This document shows positions 1-8,252 of a stretch of DNA of 31,730 nucleotides, piece after piece. This stretch comes from DASTCC01 sp035711465. GTDB taxonomy: Bacteria; Acidobacteriota; Vicinamibacteria; Vicinamibacterales; SCN-69-37. Both the position numbers and the translations under genes were made by a program. Every line of letters begins with the position of its first letter. The first letter of the stretch is position 1. The stretch spans positions 1-31,730 of the forward strand of contig DASTCC010000103.1 in NCBI GenBank assembly GCA_035711465.1, in the 5' to 3' direction. A model generated the notes under the pieces. It saw nothing but the letters and a program-made list of their open reading frames with translations. It was not told the DNA's origin and searched no databases.

Positions 1-785
1 CGTCGCGGCCAACCGGGCGAGACATCGTCGAGGAGCAGGCCGTACGCTGCGCCCGTCGAATAGGCGAACACGCTGACGAATGTCGGCTCCTTCTCGGCAC
101 GTTCGAGTTGCAGCCTGGCATCGGCGATCGCCGCCTCGCGCGAAGTGTGCGCCAGCACCGTGCCGGTGTACTGCGCGAGCCCCTCGATGATCAGCACGCG
201 ACGCTCTTCGTCGGCGGCGGCAGGCGACAGCCGATGTCGCGCGCCGCGGAATGCCGCGGCGTCGGCGAGCGCCGTGGCTCTGGCGCCGATGGGCGCCGAC
301 AGCGCCGCCGCGAGGGCGCGCCACTCGAGGACCAACCAGCAGCGCGCATCGAGCGCGTCGAGGTGCACGTTGTCCGCGCCGCCAGTCATCAGGCCCAGCT
401 GCGGCTGGACGCGATGAAACGCTTCATGCACCAGCAGGCGCCGGCGCGTCGGCGCATCGACGCGCTGGATCATCGTCCAGACGATGGTGCTCCAGCGGCG
501 GCCGCCCCAATCGAGTGCCGTGTTGGCGAAGCCGAACGCGGCCGGGAGCGGTTCCGGCGGAGCCGGCTCACTGGTGGAGGAGGTCCGCGTCGCCGCATCG
601 ACCAGCGCCATGGGGCCGCAGAGCGTGACGCCCCACAGCCGGCCGTCGTCGCGGCCGCACATCTCGGCGAGTTCCACGAAATAGCTGGCGGCCAGCTTCT
701 GGTCGACCTGGGCGCTCGCCGGTACCTTCGCGGCGCAAAGGATCAGGCAGACACACATCAGCATCGGCATCGTTCTGACTCGCAT
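1..785 (-). CDS. Secreted HExxH putative metallopeptidase-like protein (3' end outside window)
   Basis: A continuous frame runs leftward from an ATG at 785 off the window edge, giving 261 visible residues with no stop. Residues 1-26 form a signal peptide (hydrophobic MLMCVCLILCA core, likely cleavage after PASA). The motif HEAFH at residues 120-124 matches the zinc-binding HExxH of metallopeptidases, and a glutamate in EGLAQY about 77 residues later (E201) could be the third ligand of a gluzincin-type site. I do not recognise a named family, and peptidase activity is inferred from the motif only. A G-rich stretch lies just before the ATG; an ATG at 770 or 764 is an alternative start. The gene is downstream of, and in the same direction as, the serine hydrolase, with a 187-base gap, so co-transcription is possible but unproven. 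Confidence 0.7.
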   Translation of the reverse strand, partial: MRVRTMPMLMCVCLILCAAKVPASAQVDQKLAASYFVELAEMCGRDDGRLWGVTLCGPMALVDAATRTSSTSEPAPPEPLPAAFGFANTALDWGGRRWSTIVWTMIQRVDAPTRRRLLVHEAFHRVQPQLGLMTGGADNVHLDALDARCWLVLEWRALAAALSAPIGARATALADAAAFRGARHRLSPAAADEERRVLIIEGLAQYTGTVLAHTSREAAIADARLQLERAEKEPTFVSVFAYSTGAAYGLLLDDVSPGWPR

Positions 786-972
786 GAAGACAACCCCCAT
801 GCGGATCAGACGGAAAAGGGCGCAATGGTTACACGTGCAGAGGTTCACGGAGCAGGGCGACGGCCCACGACCGCAGACGCCTCACACCGTAGCGGCGTTT
901 GAAGGTGGTCACATGACTGAGCTGCAAAGCCTCAACAGCGACACAGGTGTCGGTGACGCCGGCGCCGCCGCG

Positions 973-2367
973 TCAGCTCACCTTCCTGGCATTCCGGATA
1001 GTGCCTTCGACGTCGACGACCACGCCGGTCACGGTTCCTGCCTCGTCTGTCGTGAAGGTGAAGCGCCAGGGCGTACGCTTGAGGAAGAATTGGCTGTCCG
1101 ACTCCGCGAACATCCTGAAGCGCACGTTGTTGCCGGCCTTGACCGTGAGCGTGTTGTCGGGTTCGAGCGCGATCACCAGGTTGTTGCCGGGCGCGGCTTC
1201 GTAGGTCCCGACGTAGCGCTTCAAAACTGCTGGCGGAACAGTGACGGCCGTAATCGGGAGCGGCGGTCCGCGGCGCAGGAAGTCCATGCCGATGTCGTCG
1301 GGAAACGAGGTCGTGTTCGTCAGCATCACGAACCCGACGCGCTTACCGGGATCGAAGCCGATGTAGGTGCTGAAGCCGCCCGTGCCGCCGCCGTGCGCGA
1401 CGAGCGTGCGATCGCCGACCTTGACGAGCTGCCAGCCGAGGCCGATGGCCGCGCCGCCCGGCAGCGCCGCGCGCTCGGTGGCCGCGTCGCGCATCGCCTT
1501 CTGCAGCGCCGTATTCGCCGGGCCGACCTGTGCCTTCAGGTACTTCATCATGTCGTCGAGGTTCGATCGCAGGCCGCCGGCGCCTTCGATTGCTTCCGTG
1601 GCGAACCAGAACGGCACGACCTCGCCTTTGTTGTGACCTTTGGCCATCCACTCCGCGATCGCACCGTCGAGCGCGTAGCCCGTCATCGTCATCCCGAGCG
1701 GATCGAGCACGCGCGACTTGACGAGCTGCTGATAGCTCGTGCCCGCCGCCCGGGCGAGCAGATGACCGAGCAGGCCGAAGCCGAGATTCGAATACTCCGC
1801 CTCGGCGCCGGGATCGCGGCGAAGCTGATGCGTCGACAGGAACGCGTAGAGTTTCTCGACCGTGTAATCCGCGTATGGATTTCGCCAATCGGCCGGCACG
1901 TGGTTGTCGGGCAGCCGGGGAAGGCCAGAGCGATGGGTCGCCAGGTCGAGCAGCGTGATCTGCTTGCCGTTGCGCGACGGCGCGGTGACGCCGGCGGGCA
2001 GGTACTTCGAAATCGGATCGGTCAGCGCCACGTCCTTCTTCGCCGCCATGTCGGCGAGCAGCGTGCCGGTGAACGTCTTGTTGATCGATCCGATCTCGAA
2101 GACGGTGCGCGGCCCGAGCGGCCGCGCGCCGGCGCCGGCCGCGCCGTTCGACAGGACCCGTGTCGATCCGTCTTCGTCGAGGATGCCAAGAACGATCCCC
2201 GGCGTCGCCTTGTCGGCGACGAGGAACCCGAGCATGTCGGCCAGCTCGGGTGTGGTGGGGAACTGATGGGCCGGGGCCTTTGCACCCGTCTGCTCGGCGC
2301 GGGGAAACGCCGGCGCGACGATCGTCAGCGCGAGCAGCCCGGCGAGCGTGCGAAGGCGAGGTGTCAT
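973..2367 (-). CDS. Serine hydrolase, class C beta-lactamase/penicillin-binding-protein-like
   Basis: A 464-residue exported protein of the beta-lactamase-related family (class C/AmpC-like, PF00144), which includes D-aminopeptidases, esterases and peptidoglycan-acting enzymes. A signal peptide occupies about residues 1-25. All three active-site elements are visible: SINK at 94-97 (nucleophilic serine and general-base lysine), YSN at 192-194, and HGGGTGG from H325 in the position of the KTG box. After about residue 385 a separate C-terminal domain (RYVGTYEAAPGN onward) resembles the DUF3471-type beta domain often attached to these hydrolases. The substrate cannot be read from sequence; resistance to beta-lactams should not be assumed. 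It stands alone, with the HExxH gene following on the same strand. Confidence 0.9.
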   Translation of the reverse strand: MTPRLRTLAGLLALTIVAPAFPRAEQTGAKAPAHQFPTTPELADMLGFLVADKATPGIVLGILDEDGSTRVLSNGAAGAGARPLGPRTVFEIGSINKTFTGTLLADMAAKKDVALTDPISKYLPAGVTAPSRNGKQITLLDLATHRSGLPRLPDNHVPADWRNPYADYTVEKLYAFLSTHQLRRDPGAEAEYSNLGFGLLGHLLARAAGTSYQQLVKSRVLDPLGMTMTGYALDGAIAEWMAKGHNKGEVVPFWFATEAIEGAGGLRSNLDDMMKYLKAQVGPANTALQKAMRDAATERAALPGGAAIGLGWQLVKVGDRTLVAHGGGTGGFSTYIGFDPGKRVGFVMLTNTTSFPDDIGMDFLRRGPPLPITAVTVPPAVLKRYVGTYEAAPGNNLVIALEPDNTLTVKAGNNVRFRMFAESDSQFFLKRTPWRFTFTTDEAGTVTGVVVDVEGTIRNARKVS

Positions 2368-2525
2368 GGGGTGCGGGTCCTCTGAGAGCGCGGCATCGCC
2401 GCGGATCGGACTGAACCTGGAACGTTATCAATACGCGCGAACCGGGTCCGAGGTTCACGGGCTCGCCGTGATTGGCAGGATGTCGGGGTACGCTCGGCGG
2501 GGATCGGCGTTACTCTGGGCGTGGG

Positions 2526-2915
2526 ATGCCGATTCCAGTCGGAGCTCGGCCGGGCATCGGCCCGGCGGCGGCTACCGGTACGCCGCTGGCGGTCGACGAC
2601 CTGCGTTCGTTCGTCACCTTCGTCCGCAATCACCCGTCGGACTGCGGCCAGCGGCAGGTGTTCGTGCGGATCGACGGGGCGCGGCGCATCGCGCTCGTCT
2701 ACGGCGAGTCGATTGAAGTCGAGGTGCGGCCGGGCATGCACCACTTCCGCATCCACAACACGCTGTTCTGGAAACACATCCGCATCGGCATCGAGCCGGG
2801 CGAACATCTCGAGTGCCAGATCATCAACTCGGCGCGATGGTGGACGGCCGGGATGGCCGGCGTGCTCGGCTCGGCGCCGCTCTTTCTCGCCGTCGAGATC
2901 CGCAGCCGCCTGTAA
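2526..2915 (+). CDS. Small conserved-looking hypothetical protein with beta-rich core
   Basis: A 129-residue protein I do not recognise. The middle (residues 44-100) alternates hydrophobic and polar residues in short beta-strand-like runs (QVFVRIDGARRIALVY, IEVEVRPGMHHFRIHN, HIRIGIEPGEHLECQII), resembling PEGA-like or DUF2846-like beta-sandwich domains. A hydrophobic stretch near the C-terminus (WWTAGMAGVLGSAPLFLAVEI) could be a single membrane segment. There is no signal peptide. The ATG at 2526 is preferred; the frame is open upstream to a TTG at 2472 but the extra residues look non-coding, and neither start has a strong ribosome-binding site. Its TAA stop (2913-2915) directly abuts the stop of the convergent permease gene at 2916, so no room is left for a separate terminator. 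Function unknown. Confidence 0.6.
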   Translation: MPIPVGARPGIGPAAATGTPLAVDDLRSFVTFVRNHPSDCGQRQVFVRIDGARRIALVYGESIEVEVRPGMHHFRIHNTLFWKHIRIGIEPGEHLECQIINSARWWTAGMAGVLGSAPLFLAVEIRSRL

Positions 2916-5498
2916 TCAGTCGGTCCGCAGCGATCTGATCGGATCGATCCGGCTGGCGCGCAGCGCCGGCAGCATCGCGCCGGCGACCGCCGTCGCCAGC
3001 ACGATCGCGATGGCGATCGACCACACGCGCACGTCGCCGGTCGTGATCTCGTAGAGATACGACCGCACCAGGGCGACGGTCCACAGGCTGGCGGTGGCGC
3101 CGGCAGCCAGGCCGGTCAGCACTGCCGGCAGTTGTTCGCGCACCAGCAGCCGGACCACGCCGTCGCGCGTGGCGCCAAGCGCCAGGCGCAGGCCGATCTC
3201 GCGCGTCCGCCGCGCGACCGTCAGCGCGATCAGCCCGAGCACGCCGATGCCGACGATGGTGAGCGCCGCCGCGGCGAAGGCGCCGAAGAGCCAGGTCTGG
3301 AATCGACGCTGCCGCACCGATTCGACGAGGAGCGCGTCAGCGCCCGCTGCGAATCGCACCTGCAGCGCCGGCAATTGATCCGCCAGCCGCACGATCTCCG
3401 GCACGAGCCGCGCCGTGTTGCCGCCCGCGCGCACCAGCAGGGTGAACTGATAGTCCGGTGTGGCCGGGACGAACATCTGGGCGCCGCTGCCGGCCGAATC
3501 CCACGCCGACAGTCTCAGATCCTCGACGACGCCGATCACCGAGTACGACTGACCGCCGTCGGGCGGCGTCAACGTCTGGCCTACCGCGTTCCCGCCGCCG
3601 AACTGCCGCTCGGCGAAGGCCCGGCTGACGACGGCCACCGCCGCGCCAGAGGTCAGCTCGGCGTCGGTCGCCAGCCGCCCGGCGAGCAAGCGCGGCTCGA
3701 TGACGTCGAAGAAGCCTGGCAGCACGGCGTACGAGTCCGCGCGGAACGGGCCGCGCGGCGAGCCGCGGCGCAGGAAGCCCGAGGCCAGACCGCCCACCGC
3801 GTCCACACCTGGCAACTGTCGAAGCTCGTTCGCCAGACGATTGACGGCCGTAACCCGCTCCACGGCGCTCGTGCGATCCCTGTACGTGCCCTCCACCGCG
3901 AGCAGATCCGCCGTCGAGAACCCGATGTCCGTCCGCCAGATCTGCACCATGCTGCCGACGACGAGTGCGCCGCCGAGCGTGAGGACCAGCCCGAGCCCGA
4001 CCTGCATCGCGACGATCGAAAAGCGCCCGACCGATCGCGCGCGCGTCACCGAGTAACCGCCGTCGGTGGGGGCGGCAACGCGGCTCTGGCGCGTCGCGCG
4101 TATCACCGGCCAGATCGATACGATCACGAGCGATGCCGCACACGCCAACCCGACGAATCCGAATACGCGCCAGTCGAGGCCGGGCGTCTTGAGCAGCGAC
4201 ATCTGCGCGGGCATCAGGTTCACCGCCAGCGACAACACCGGAGCGGCCAGCGCCAACGCGAGGAGCGCGCCGGCGACGACCAGCAGCGCCGCTTCGATCG
4301 CGATCGACGCGGCAATCCGCGCCGAGCCGGCGCCGAGCGCCCGGCGCAGCACCAGCACACGCTGGCGATCGAGGACGCGACTCGCCATCAGGCCGGAGAT
4401 GTTCAGGCAGCCGAGCAGCATCAGCGCCAGGGCGCTCGTCATCGCCGTCGTGAACGTCGGCGCGTTGCGGCTCGTCAGCGTTTCCGCCAGCGGCCGCGGC
4501 GTGGCGTCGTCCCACGGGCCGAGCCCGCCGTTGATGTTCGATTCCGGCAGCTCCGCACGCACCGCCTGCATCGTCTTCGTCATCAGCGCGCGGTGGGTCT
4601 CGAGCGGGCGATCACCCGGCAGCCGCGCCAGGGCGAAGAAGGAGCGCCTGGCGCGATCGCTCTTCGCCGCCGGCGACAGCACCAGCGGCGTCAGCATGTT
4701 GACGGTGTAAGGCCCGGGGAAGACGAACTCCGCGGGCATCACCCCGGCGACGCGAAACTCGGTGCCGCGTCCCGGCGACAGCCGCGTTCCGACGACGTCG
4801 GCGCGTCCGGCGAACTCGGTCATCCAGATGGCGTGCGAGATGATCGCGGGAACCGGCGCACCGGGCACGCTGACGAAGTCAGCGTCGGAGAAGCCGCCGA
4901 TGATCGGCCGCATCCCCATCACGTCGAAGAACGCGGAATCGACAGCGGACGTGAGCGGCACCCAGGCACGAAGATCGCCAAGCGACGATCCGGTCATGCC
5001 GCCGCCGCTGTAGATAGTGAAGCGGCTGCCTGGAATCGCGGCTTCGAGGTCGCGGATGTCGCGGACGGAGAGCTGAAACGTATTGAACGCGACGCCCTTG
5101 CTGCCGGCGAGACGCTCGGGCGTGTAGGCGCCCGAGATGTGGTAGAGCTCCGCGGGATTCGCGTAGGGCAGCGGCTTGAAGAGGATGCCGTCGACGATCG
5201 CGAACGTCGCGGTCGCGAACGTCATCGAAAGCGCGATGACGCCGATCACGGTGGCCGAGTACCACGGGGCGTGCGCGAGCGCGCGCGCGGCGTGGCGAAT
5301 TTCGCCGCCGAGTCCGCGCAAGCCGAATCCGGTGCTTGCTCCGCCGCGGATAGCGTCAGTGGTGCTTCGCGCGATTACGTAGCACGAGAGCGCGAACGAC
5401 GTGCGCCAGTACCAGATCGCGGCGGCGAGCTTCGATACGCGGGCGCGCCGGGTGCGCTCTTCGACCAGATCCCCGCGAACGGCATCGTCGAGCAGCAT
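2916..5498 (-). CDS. ADOP-type ABC transporter permease (MacB/FtsX family)
   Basis: An 860-residue integral membrane protein with the duplicated MacB_PCD/FtsX arrangement typical of the acidobacterial duplicated permease (ADOP) family. A short amphipathic N-terminal piece (DDAVRGDLVEERTRRA, then WYWRTSF) matches the family's leader region. It is followed by a membrane segment near residues 80-105, a MacB-type periplasmic domain, three membrane segments around 350-460, a second membrane segment and periplasmic domain (about 490-720), and a last FtsX-like three-helix block (about 730-850, with the TREIGLRLALGA motif that contacts the ATPase). ADOP proteins are usually orphan permeases without an adjacent ATPase, as here; their substrates are unknown. 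The ATG at 5498 has an AGGAG box that overlaps the PadR stop, so the pair is almost certainly one operon. Confidence 0.93.
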   Translation of the reverse strand: MLLDDAVRGDLVEERTRRARVSKLAAAIWYWRTSFALSCYVIARSTTDAIRGGASTGFGLRGLGGEIRHAARALAHAPWYSATVIGVIALSMTFATATFAIVDGILFKPLPYANPAELYHISGAYTPERLAGSKGVAFNTFQLSVRDIRDLEAAIPGSRFTIYSGGGMTGSSLGDLRAWVPLTSAVDSAFFDVMGMRPIIGGFSDADFVSVPGAPVPAIISHAIWMTEFAGRADVVGTRLSPGRGTEFRVAGVMPAEFVFPGPYTVNMLTPLVLSPAAKSDRARRSFFALARLPGDRPLETHRALMTKTMQAVRAELPESNINGGLGPWDDATPRPLAETLTSRNAPTFTTAMTSALALMLLGCLNISGLMASRVLDRQRVLVLRRALGAGSARIAASIAIEAALLVVAGALLALALAAPVLSLAVNLMPAQMSLLKTPGLDWRVFGFVGLACAASLVIVSIWPVIRATRQSRVAAPTDGGYSVTRARSVGRFSIVAMQVGLGLVLTLGGALVVGSMVQIWRTDIGFSTADLLAVEGTYRDRTSAVERVTAVNRLANELRQLPGVDAVGGLASGFLRRGSPRGPFRADSYAVLPGFFDVIEPRLLAGRLATDAELTSGAAVAVVSRAFAERQFGGGNAVGQTLTPPDGGQSYSVIGVVEDLRLSAWDSAGSGAQMFVPATPDYQFTLLVRAGGNTARLVPEIVRLADQLPALQVRFAAGADALLVESVRQRRFQTWLFGAFAAAALTIVGIGVLGLIALTVARRTREIGLRLALGATRDGVVRLLVREQLPAVLTGLAAGATASLWTVALVRSYLYEITTGDVRVWSIAIAIVLATAVAGAMLPALRASRIDPIRSLRTD

Positions 5499-5507
5499 CA
5501 GTGGCTC

Positions 5508-5837
5508 CTAGGCCTTCTCGAGGCCTTCCCAGAGGTTGGTGAGCGCGCGGCGCGATGCGTGCAGCGCTTCGAGCGCCGGCCTGGTGACGCGGTAGCAGCG
5601 CTTGGCGCGGCCGCCGCGTTCGGGCGTTGGATCGGTGAGGTGCGACTGCAACAGCCCTTTCTTCTCCAGCCGATCGAGCGTCATGTAGACCGCGCCACGC
5701 GAGGTCCGGCGTTTCGTACGCGATTCGAGCTCGGCGTGGATGTTGATGCCGTACGCGTCCTCCTCCTGGCCGGCGCAGAGCACGGCGAGCAGGACCATCT
5801 GTTCGAACTCGCCCAACGGTTGAGGGTCACGACTCAT
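5508..5837 (-). CDS. PadR-family transcriptional regulator
   Basis: A 109-residue winged-helix regulator of the PadR family. The N-terminal winged helix shows the family pattern: LGEFEQMVLLAVL at the first helix, DAYGINIHAELE, then TSRGAVYMTLDRLEKKGLL as recognition helix and wing start, and GRAKRCYRVT as the wing strand. The C-terminal dimerisation helix is short (EALHASRRALTNLWEGL). Length is normal for a stand-alone PadR of the ADOP-linked type. Its stop lies 9 bases before the start of the permease gene. PadR proteins usually repress their own operon, and a palindrome lies just upstream (5854-5864), so autoregulation of this pair is the likely arrangement. Confidence 0.93.
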   Translation of the reverse strand: MSRDPQPLGEFEQMVLLAVLCAGQEEDAYGINIHAELESRTKRRTSRGAVYMTLDRLEKKGLLQSHLTDPTPERGGRAKRCYRVTRPALEALHASRRALTNLWEGLEKA

Positions 5838-5853
5838 AACCGAACACGCTAAT

Positions 5854-5864
5854 CAACAATGTTG
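5854..5864. promoter_or_regulatory. Candidate PadR operator palindrome in padR promoter
   Basis: CAACA-A-TGTTG is a perfect 5+1+5 palindrome located 17 bases upstream of the padR start. On the minus strand it sits inside the spacer of a weak promoter-like pair (TTGATT at about 5871-5876 and TAGCGT about 17 bases on). The position fits steric autorepression. It is short, so chance is possible. Confidence 0.35.
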
Positions 5865-5920
5865 GACAAATCAAGTCGCCTGTTTAAGACGGATGCGGCT
5901 GGCGCGGGGTTCCCGCTGGC

Positions 5921-6038
5921 TGGCTGCAGGCTGCAGGCTGCAGGCTGCTGGCTGCTGGCTGCTGGCTGCTGGCTGCGGGTGTAGGCTGCAGGCTTGCAGG
6001 CTGCAGGGGCTGCGGGCAGGCTGCGGGCTGCGGGCTGA
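5921..6038. repeat. Degenerate heptanucleotide tandem repeat (GGCTGCN)
   Basis: From 5922 eight consecutive 7-base units read GGCTGCA x3, GGCTGCT x4 and GGCTGCG. They are followed by less regular copies with 1- or 2-base length changes up to 6038, for roughly 15-16 units in all. The third-to-last purine/pyrimidine position drifts in blocks (A, then T, then G), which suggests expansion by slippage. The tract ends 2 bases before the AAGGAG ribosome-binding site of the DUF2780 gene. It is not a CRISPR array: there are no spacers. Confidence 0.9.
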
Positions 6039-6050
6039 AGGAGAAAGGTC

Positions 6051-6557
6051 ATGAAGCAGAACGTCGCGCGAGTGCTCTCTGTCGTCGTCGCGATCGTGAT
6101 GAGCAGCGCTGCGCTGCCGATTGCGGCCCGGATCGATCAAGGCGCCACCCAAGCTGCGTCGGCCGCGGTGAAAGCGAGTCCCGATCTCGTGAAATCGCTC
6201 GCGAAGGAGATCGGCGGCACGCCCGAGCAGGCGGCGGGCGCCGCGGGCGCACTGTTCGGTGTCGCCAAGACGCGGTTGAAGCCGGACGACTTCACACAGG
6301 TGTCGAAGGCGGTGCCTGGGATGGACGCGCTGCTCAAAGCGGCGCCGGCGCTGGGCGCCGGCGGAGTTGCCGGGGCGGCAGGAGCGGCCGGCGCGGTCGG
6401 CGGATCGGCCAGCGGCCTGGCCGGCGCTGCCACCGCGTTCACGAAGCTCGGGCTCAAGCCCGAGATGGTGAGCAAGGCGGTGCCGGTCCTCACGTCGTAC
6501 GTGACGAAGACTGGCGGCGCGAACGTCGGGAGTCTCCTCTCGGGTGTGCTCAAGTGA
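6051..6557 (+). CDS. Secreted DUF2780 (VcgC/VcgE-like) protein
   Basis: A 168-residue exported protein. Residues 1-26 are a signal peptide (basic MKQNVAR, hydrophobic VLSVVVAIVM, small residues before the cut). The mature part matches DUF2780: GTPEQAAGAAGALFGVAKTRL, then DDFTQVSKAVPGMDALLKAAP, an Ala/Gly-rich linker (about residues 98-127), and a second half with KLGLKPEMVSKAVPVLTSYV. The family has no established biochemical function. A good AAGGAG box precedes the ATG by 7 bases, and the heptanucleotide repeat lies immediately upstream of that box. The next plus-strand gene begins about 195 bases later. Confidence 0.85.
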   Translation: MKQNVARVLSVVVAIVMSSAALPIAARIDQGATQAASAAVKASPDLVKSLAKEIGGTPEQAAGAAGALFGVAKTRLKPDDFTQVSKAVPGMDALLKAAPALGAGGVAGAAGAAGAVGGSASGLAGAATAFTKLGLKPEMVSKAVPVLTSYVTKTGGANVGSLLSGVLK

Positions 6558-6751
6558 CCTGCTGTCGGTAAGACGCTGCGTACGGTGAGACGCCGAGCGC
6601 CATGAATGGCCGCATCGGTCGCGGCTGCCGCGCCCGATGCTGCCATTTCCGCCGTGGCACCCGGCTTGCTTCGTGAACCGGAAGTTGCGGCGGTGTCCCC
6701 CGGCCGCGTGAGTGTCGTGCCAGTCCTCCGGCGCGGCGGCTCGGAGGCACC

Positions 6752-8248
6752 ATGATCAAGTGGACGTCTGTCTGCCGGCACACCGCGTGTCTGGCCGCCG
6801 CTCTCGCCGTCAGCGCGCTCGTGCGCAGCTCCGCGCTTCGCGTCACCGCGCAATCGACCGATCCGTCGGTCGTCGATCCCAATCTCGCCATCACCCCCGT
6901 TGCCGCGGGCTTCACGCAGCCGGTGGCGATCGCATTCCTGGGTCTCGACGACTACTTCGTCATCGAGAAGGGGTCGGGACGGGTATGGCGCGTGATGAAC
7001 GGGATCCGATCGATCGTCCTCGATCTCGCGGTGAACTCAGGCTCAGAACGCGGGCTGCTGGGCATCGCGCTTCATCCGTCGTTCCCGACCAATCCCGGTG
7101 TGTATCTCTACTGGACGCAGAGCAGCATCGGCGCCGACACCAACGCGCTCGCCAACGTCCCGACGCTCGGCAACCGCGTCGATCGCTTCGAGTGGAACGG
7201 CATCACGCTCACGCCGAGCACGGAGATCATCAAGCTTCGCGCGATCCAGGAGGACGCCGGGCAGCCGGCGCGCGGCAACCACGACGGCGGCGTCATCACG
7301 TTCGGTCCCGACGGCAAGCTCTACATCTTCATCGGCGACGTCGGCCGCCGCGGCTGGATGCAGAACCTGCCGTGCGGTCCGACGGCGACATGTCCTGGGC
7401 CGACGGTCGCGGACGATCAATTCGGCGGACCGGAAACGGACGACGCCCACCTCACCGGCGTCGTCCTGCGCCTGAACGACAACGGCACGACGCCAGCCGA
7501 CAACCCGTTCTTCGCCGTCGGCGCCTCGATGGGCGGGGAGGTCGGCGCGGCGTTGCAGAAGGTCTTCGCCTACGGGCTCCGCAACAGCATCGGCATGGCG
7601 TTCGACCCGGTGTCGGACGCGCTCTGGCTCGAGCAGAACGGGGACGACAGCTTCACGGAGCTGAGCCGCGTGCCCCCGGGGATGAACGGCGGCTGGATCC
7701 AGATCATGGGCCCGGCGTCACGCGTGCCCGAGTTCCGGGCGATCGAGACCAGCGCGCAGTTCGCCGGCCTGCAGCAGATCCGCTGGCCGCCGGAGAACAT
7801 CGCGACCGACACCCAGGAGGCGCTGTCGCGGCTGTTCATGTTGCCGGGCGCCCAGTATCACGACCCCGAGTTCAGCTGGAAGTTCGAGGTGGCGCCCGGC
7901 GGGCTTGGCTTCATGAAGGGCCGCGGCCTCGGGCCGAACTACGATGGCGATCTGTTCCTCGGCGGCGCCACGCCGAACCTCGAGGGCGGCCACATCTTCC
8001 ACTTCAACCTGACCGGCAACCGGCAGAAGATCGGCGTCGACGACCCGCGCCTCGAAGATCGCGTCGCCGACAACCTCGCCAAGAACGACATCACCGAGAG
8101 CGAATCGCTGCTCTTCGGCCGCAATTTCGGGATCGTCACCGACATCCGCACCGCGCCGAACGGCAACCTCTGGGTAGTGTCGCTGCAGAAGGGCACGATC
8201 TACGAGATCGCTCGCGCCAACGCCACCGGCAGTCGAAGGGGCCGCTGA
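6752..8248 (+). CDS. PQQ-dependent aldose/sorbosone dehydrogenase-like protein
   Basis: A 498-residue exported six-bladed beta-propeller of the glucose/sorbosone dehydrogenase family (GSDH, soluble PQQ glucose dehydrogenase and YliI relatives). A signal peptide covers about residues 1-34. Family signatures are clear: PVAIAFLGLDDYFVIEKGSGRVWRV in the first blade, ERGLLGIALHPSF, the GNHDGG segment with the probable catalytic base H177, PDGKLYIFIGD, and AYGLRNSIGMAFDP. These enzymes oxidise aldoses in the periplasm with PQQ as cofactor, but no PQQ biosynthesis gene is in the window and the substrate is unknown. A two-cysteine insertion (PCGPTATC, around residue 208) may form a disulphide. GGAGG lies 4 bases before the ATG. 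The stop is 4 bases from the convergent membrane-protein stop. Confidence 0.88.
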   Translation: MIKWTSVCRHTACLAAALAVSALVRSSALRVTAQSTDPSVVDPNLAITPVAAGFTQPVAIAFLGLDDYFVIEKGSGRVWRVMNGIRSIVLDLAVNSGSERGLLGIALHPSFPTNPGVYLYWTQSSIGADTNALANVPTLGNRVDRFEWNGITLTPSTEIIKLRAIQEDAGQPARGNHDGGVITFGPDGKLYIFIGDVGRRGWMQNLPCGPTATCPGPTVADDQFGGPETDDAHLTGVVLRLNDNGTTPADNPFFAVGASMGGEVGAALQKVFAYGLRNSIGMAFDPVSDALWLEQNGDDSFTELSRVPPGMNGGWIQIMGPASRVPEFRAIETSAQFAGLQQIRWPPENIATDTQEALSRLFMLPGAQYHDPEFSWKFEVAPGGLGFMKGRGLGPNYDGDLFLGGATPNLEGGHIFHFNLTGNRQKIGVDDPRLEDRVADNLAKNDITESESLLFGRNFGIVTDIRTAPNGNLWVVSLQKGTIYEIARANATGSRRGR

Positions 8249-8252
8249 CGCG

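Noticed and set aside
784..2385. Long plus-strand frame opposite the serine hydrolase
   Set aside because: The opposite strand encodes a complete serine hydrolase with all active-site motifs; the plus-strand product has no recognisable pattern.
3132..5852. Very long open frame on the plus strand (906 codons)
   Set aside because: It lies antisense to the permease and PadR genes, its translation is Arg/Ala/Gln-rich with no domain, and such antisense frames are expected in GC-rich DNA.
5921..6038. Possible CRISPR array
   Set aside because: Units are 7 bases long, contiguous and without spacers, so this is a simple tandem repeat.
6558..6751. Possible small gene between the DUF2780 and dehydrogenase genes
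   Set aside because: No frame has a plausible start with ribosome-binding site; it looks like leader and spacer sequence.
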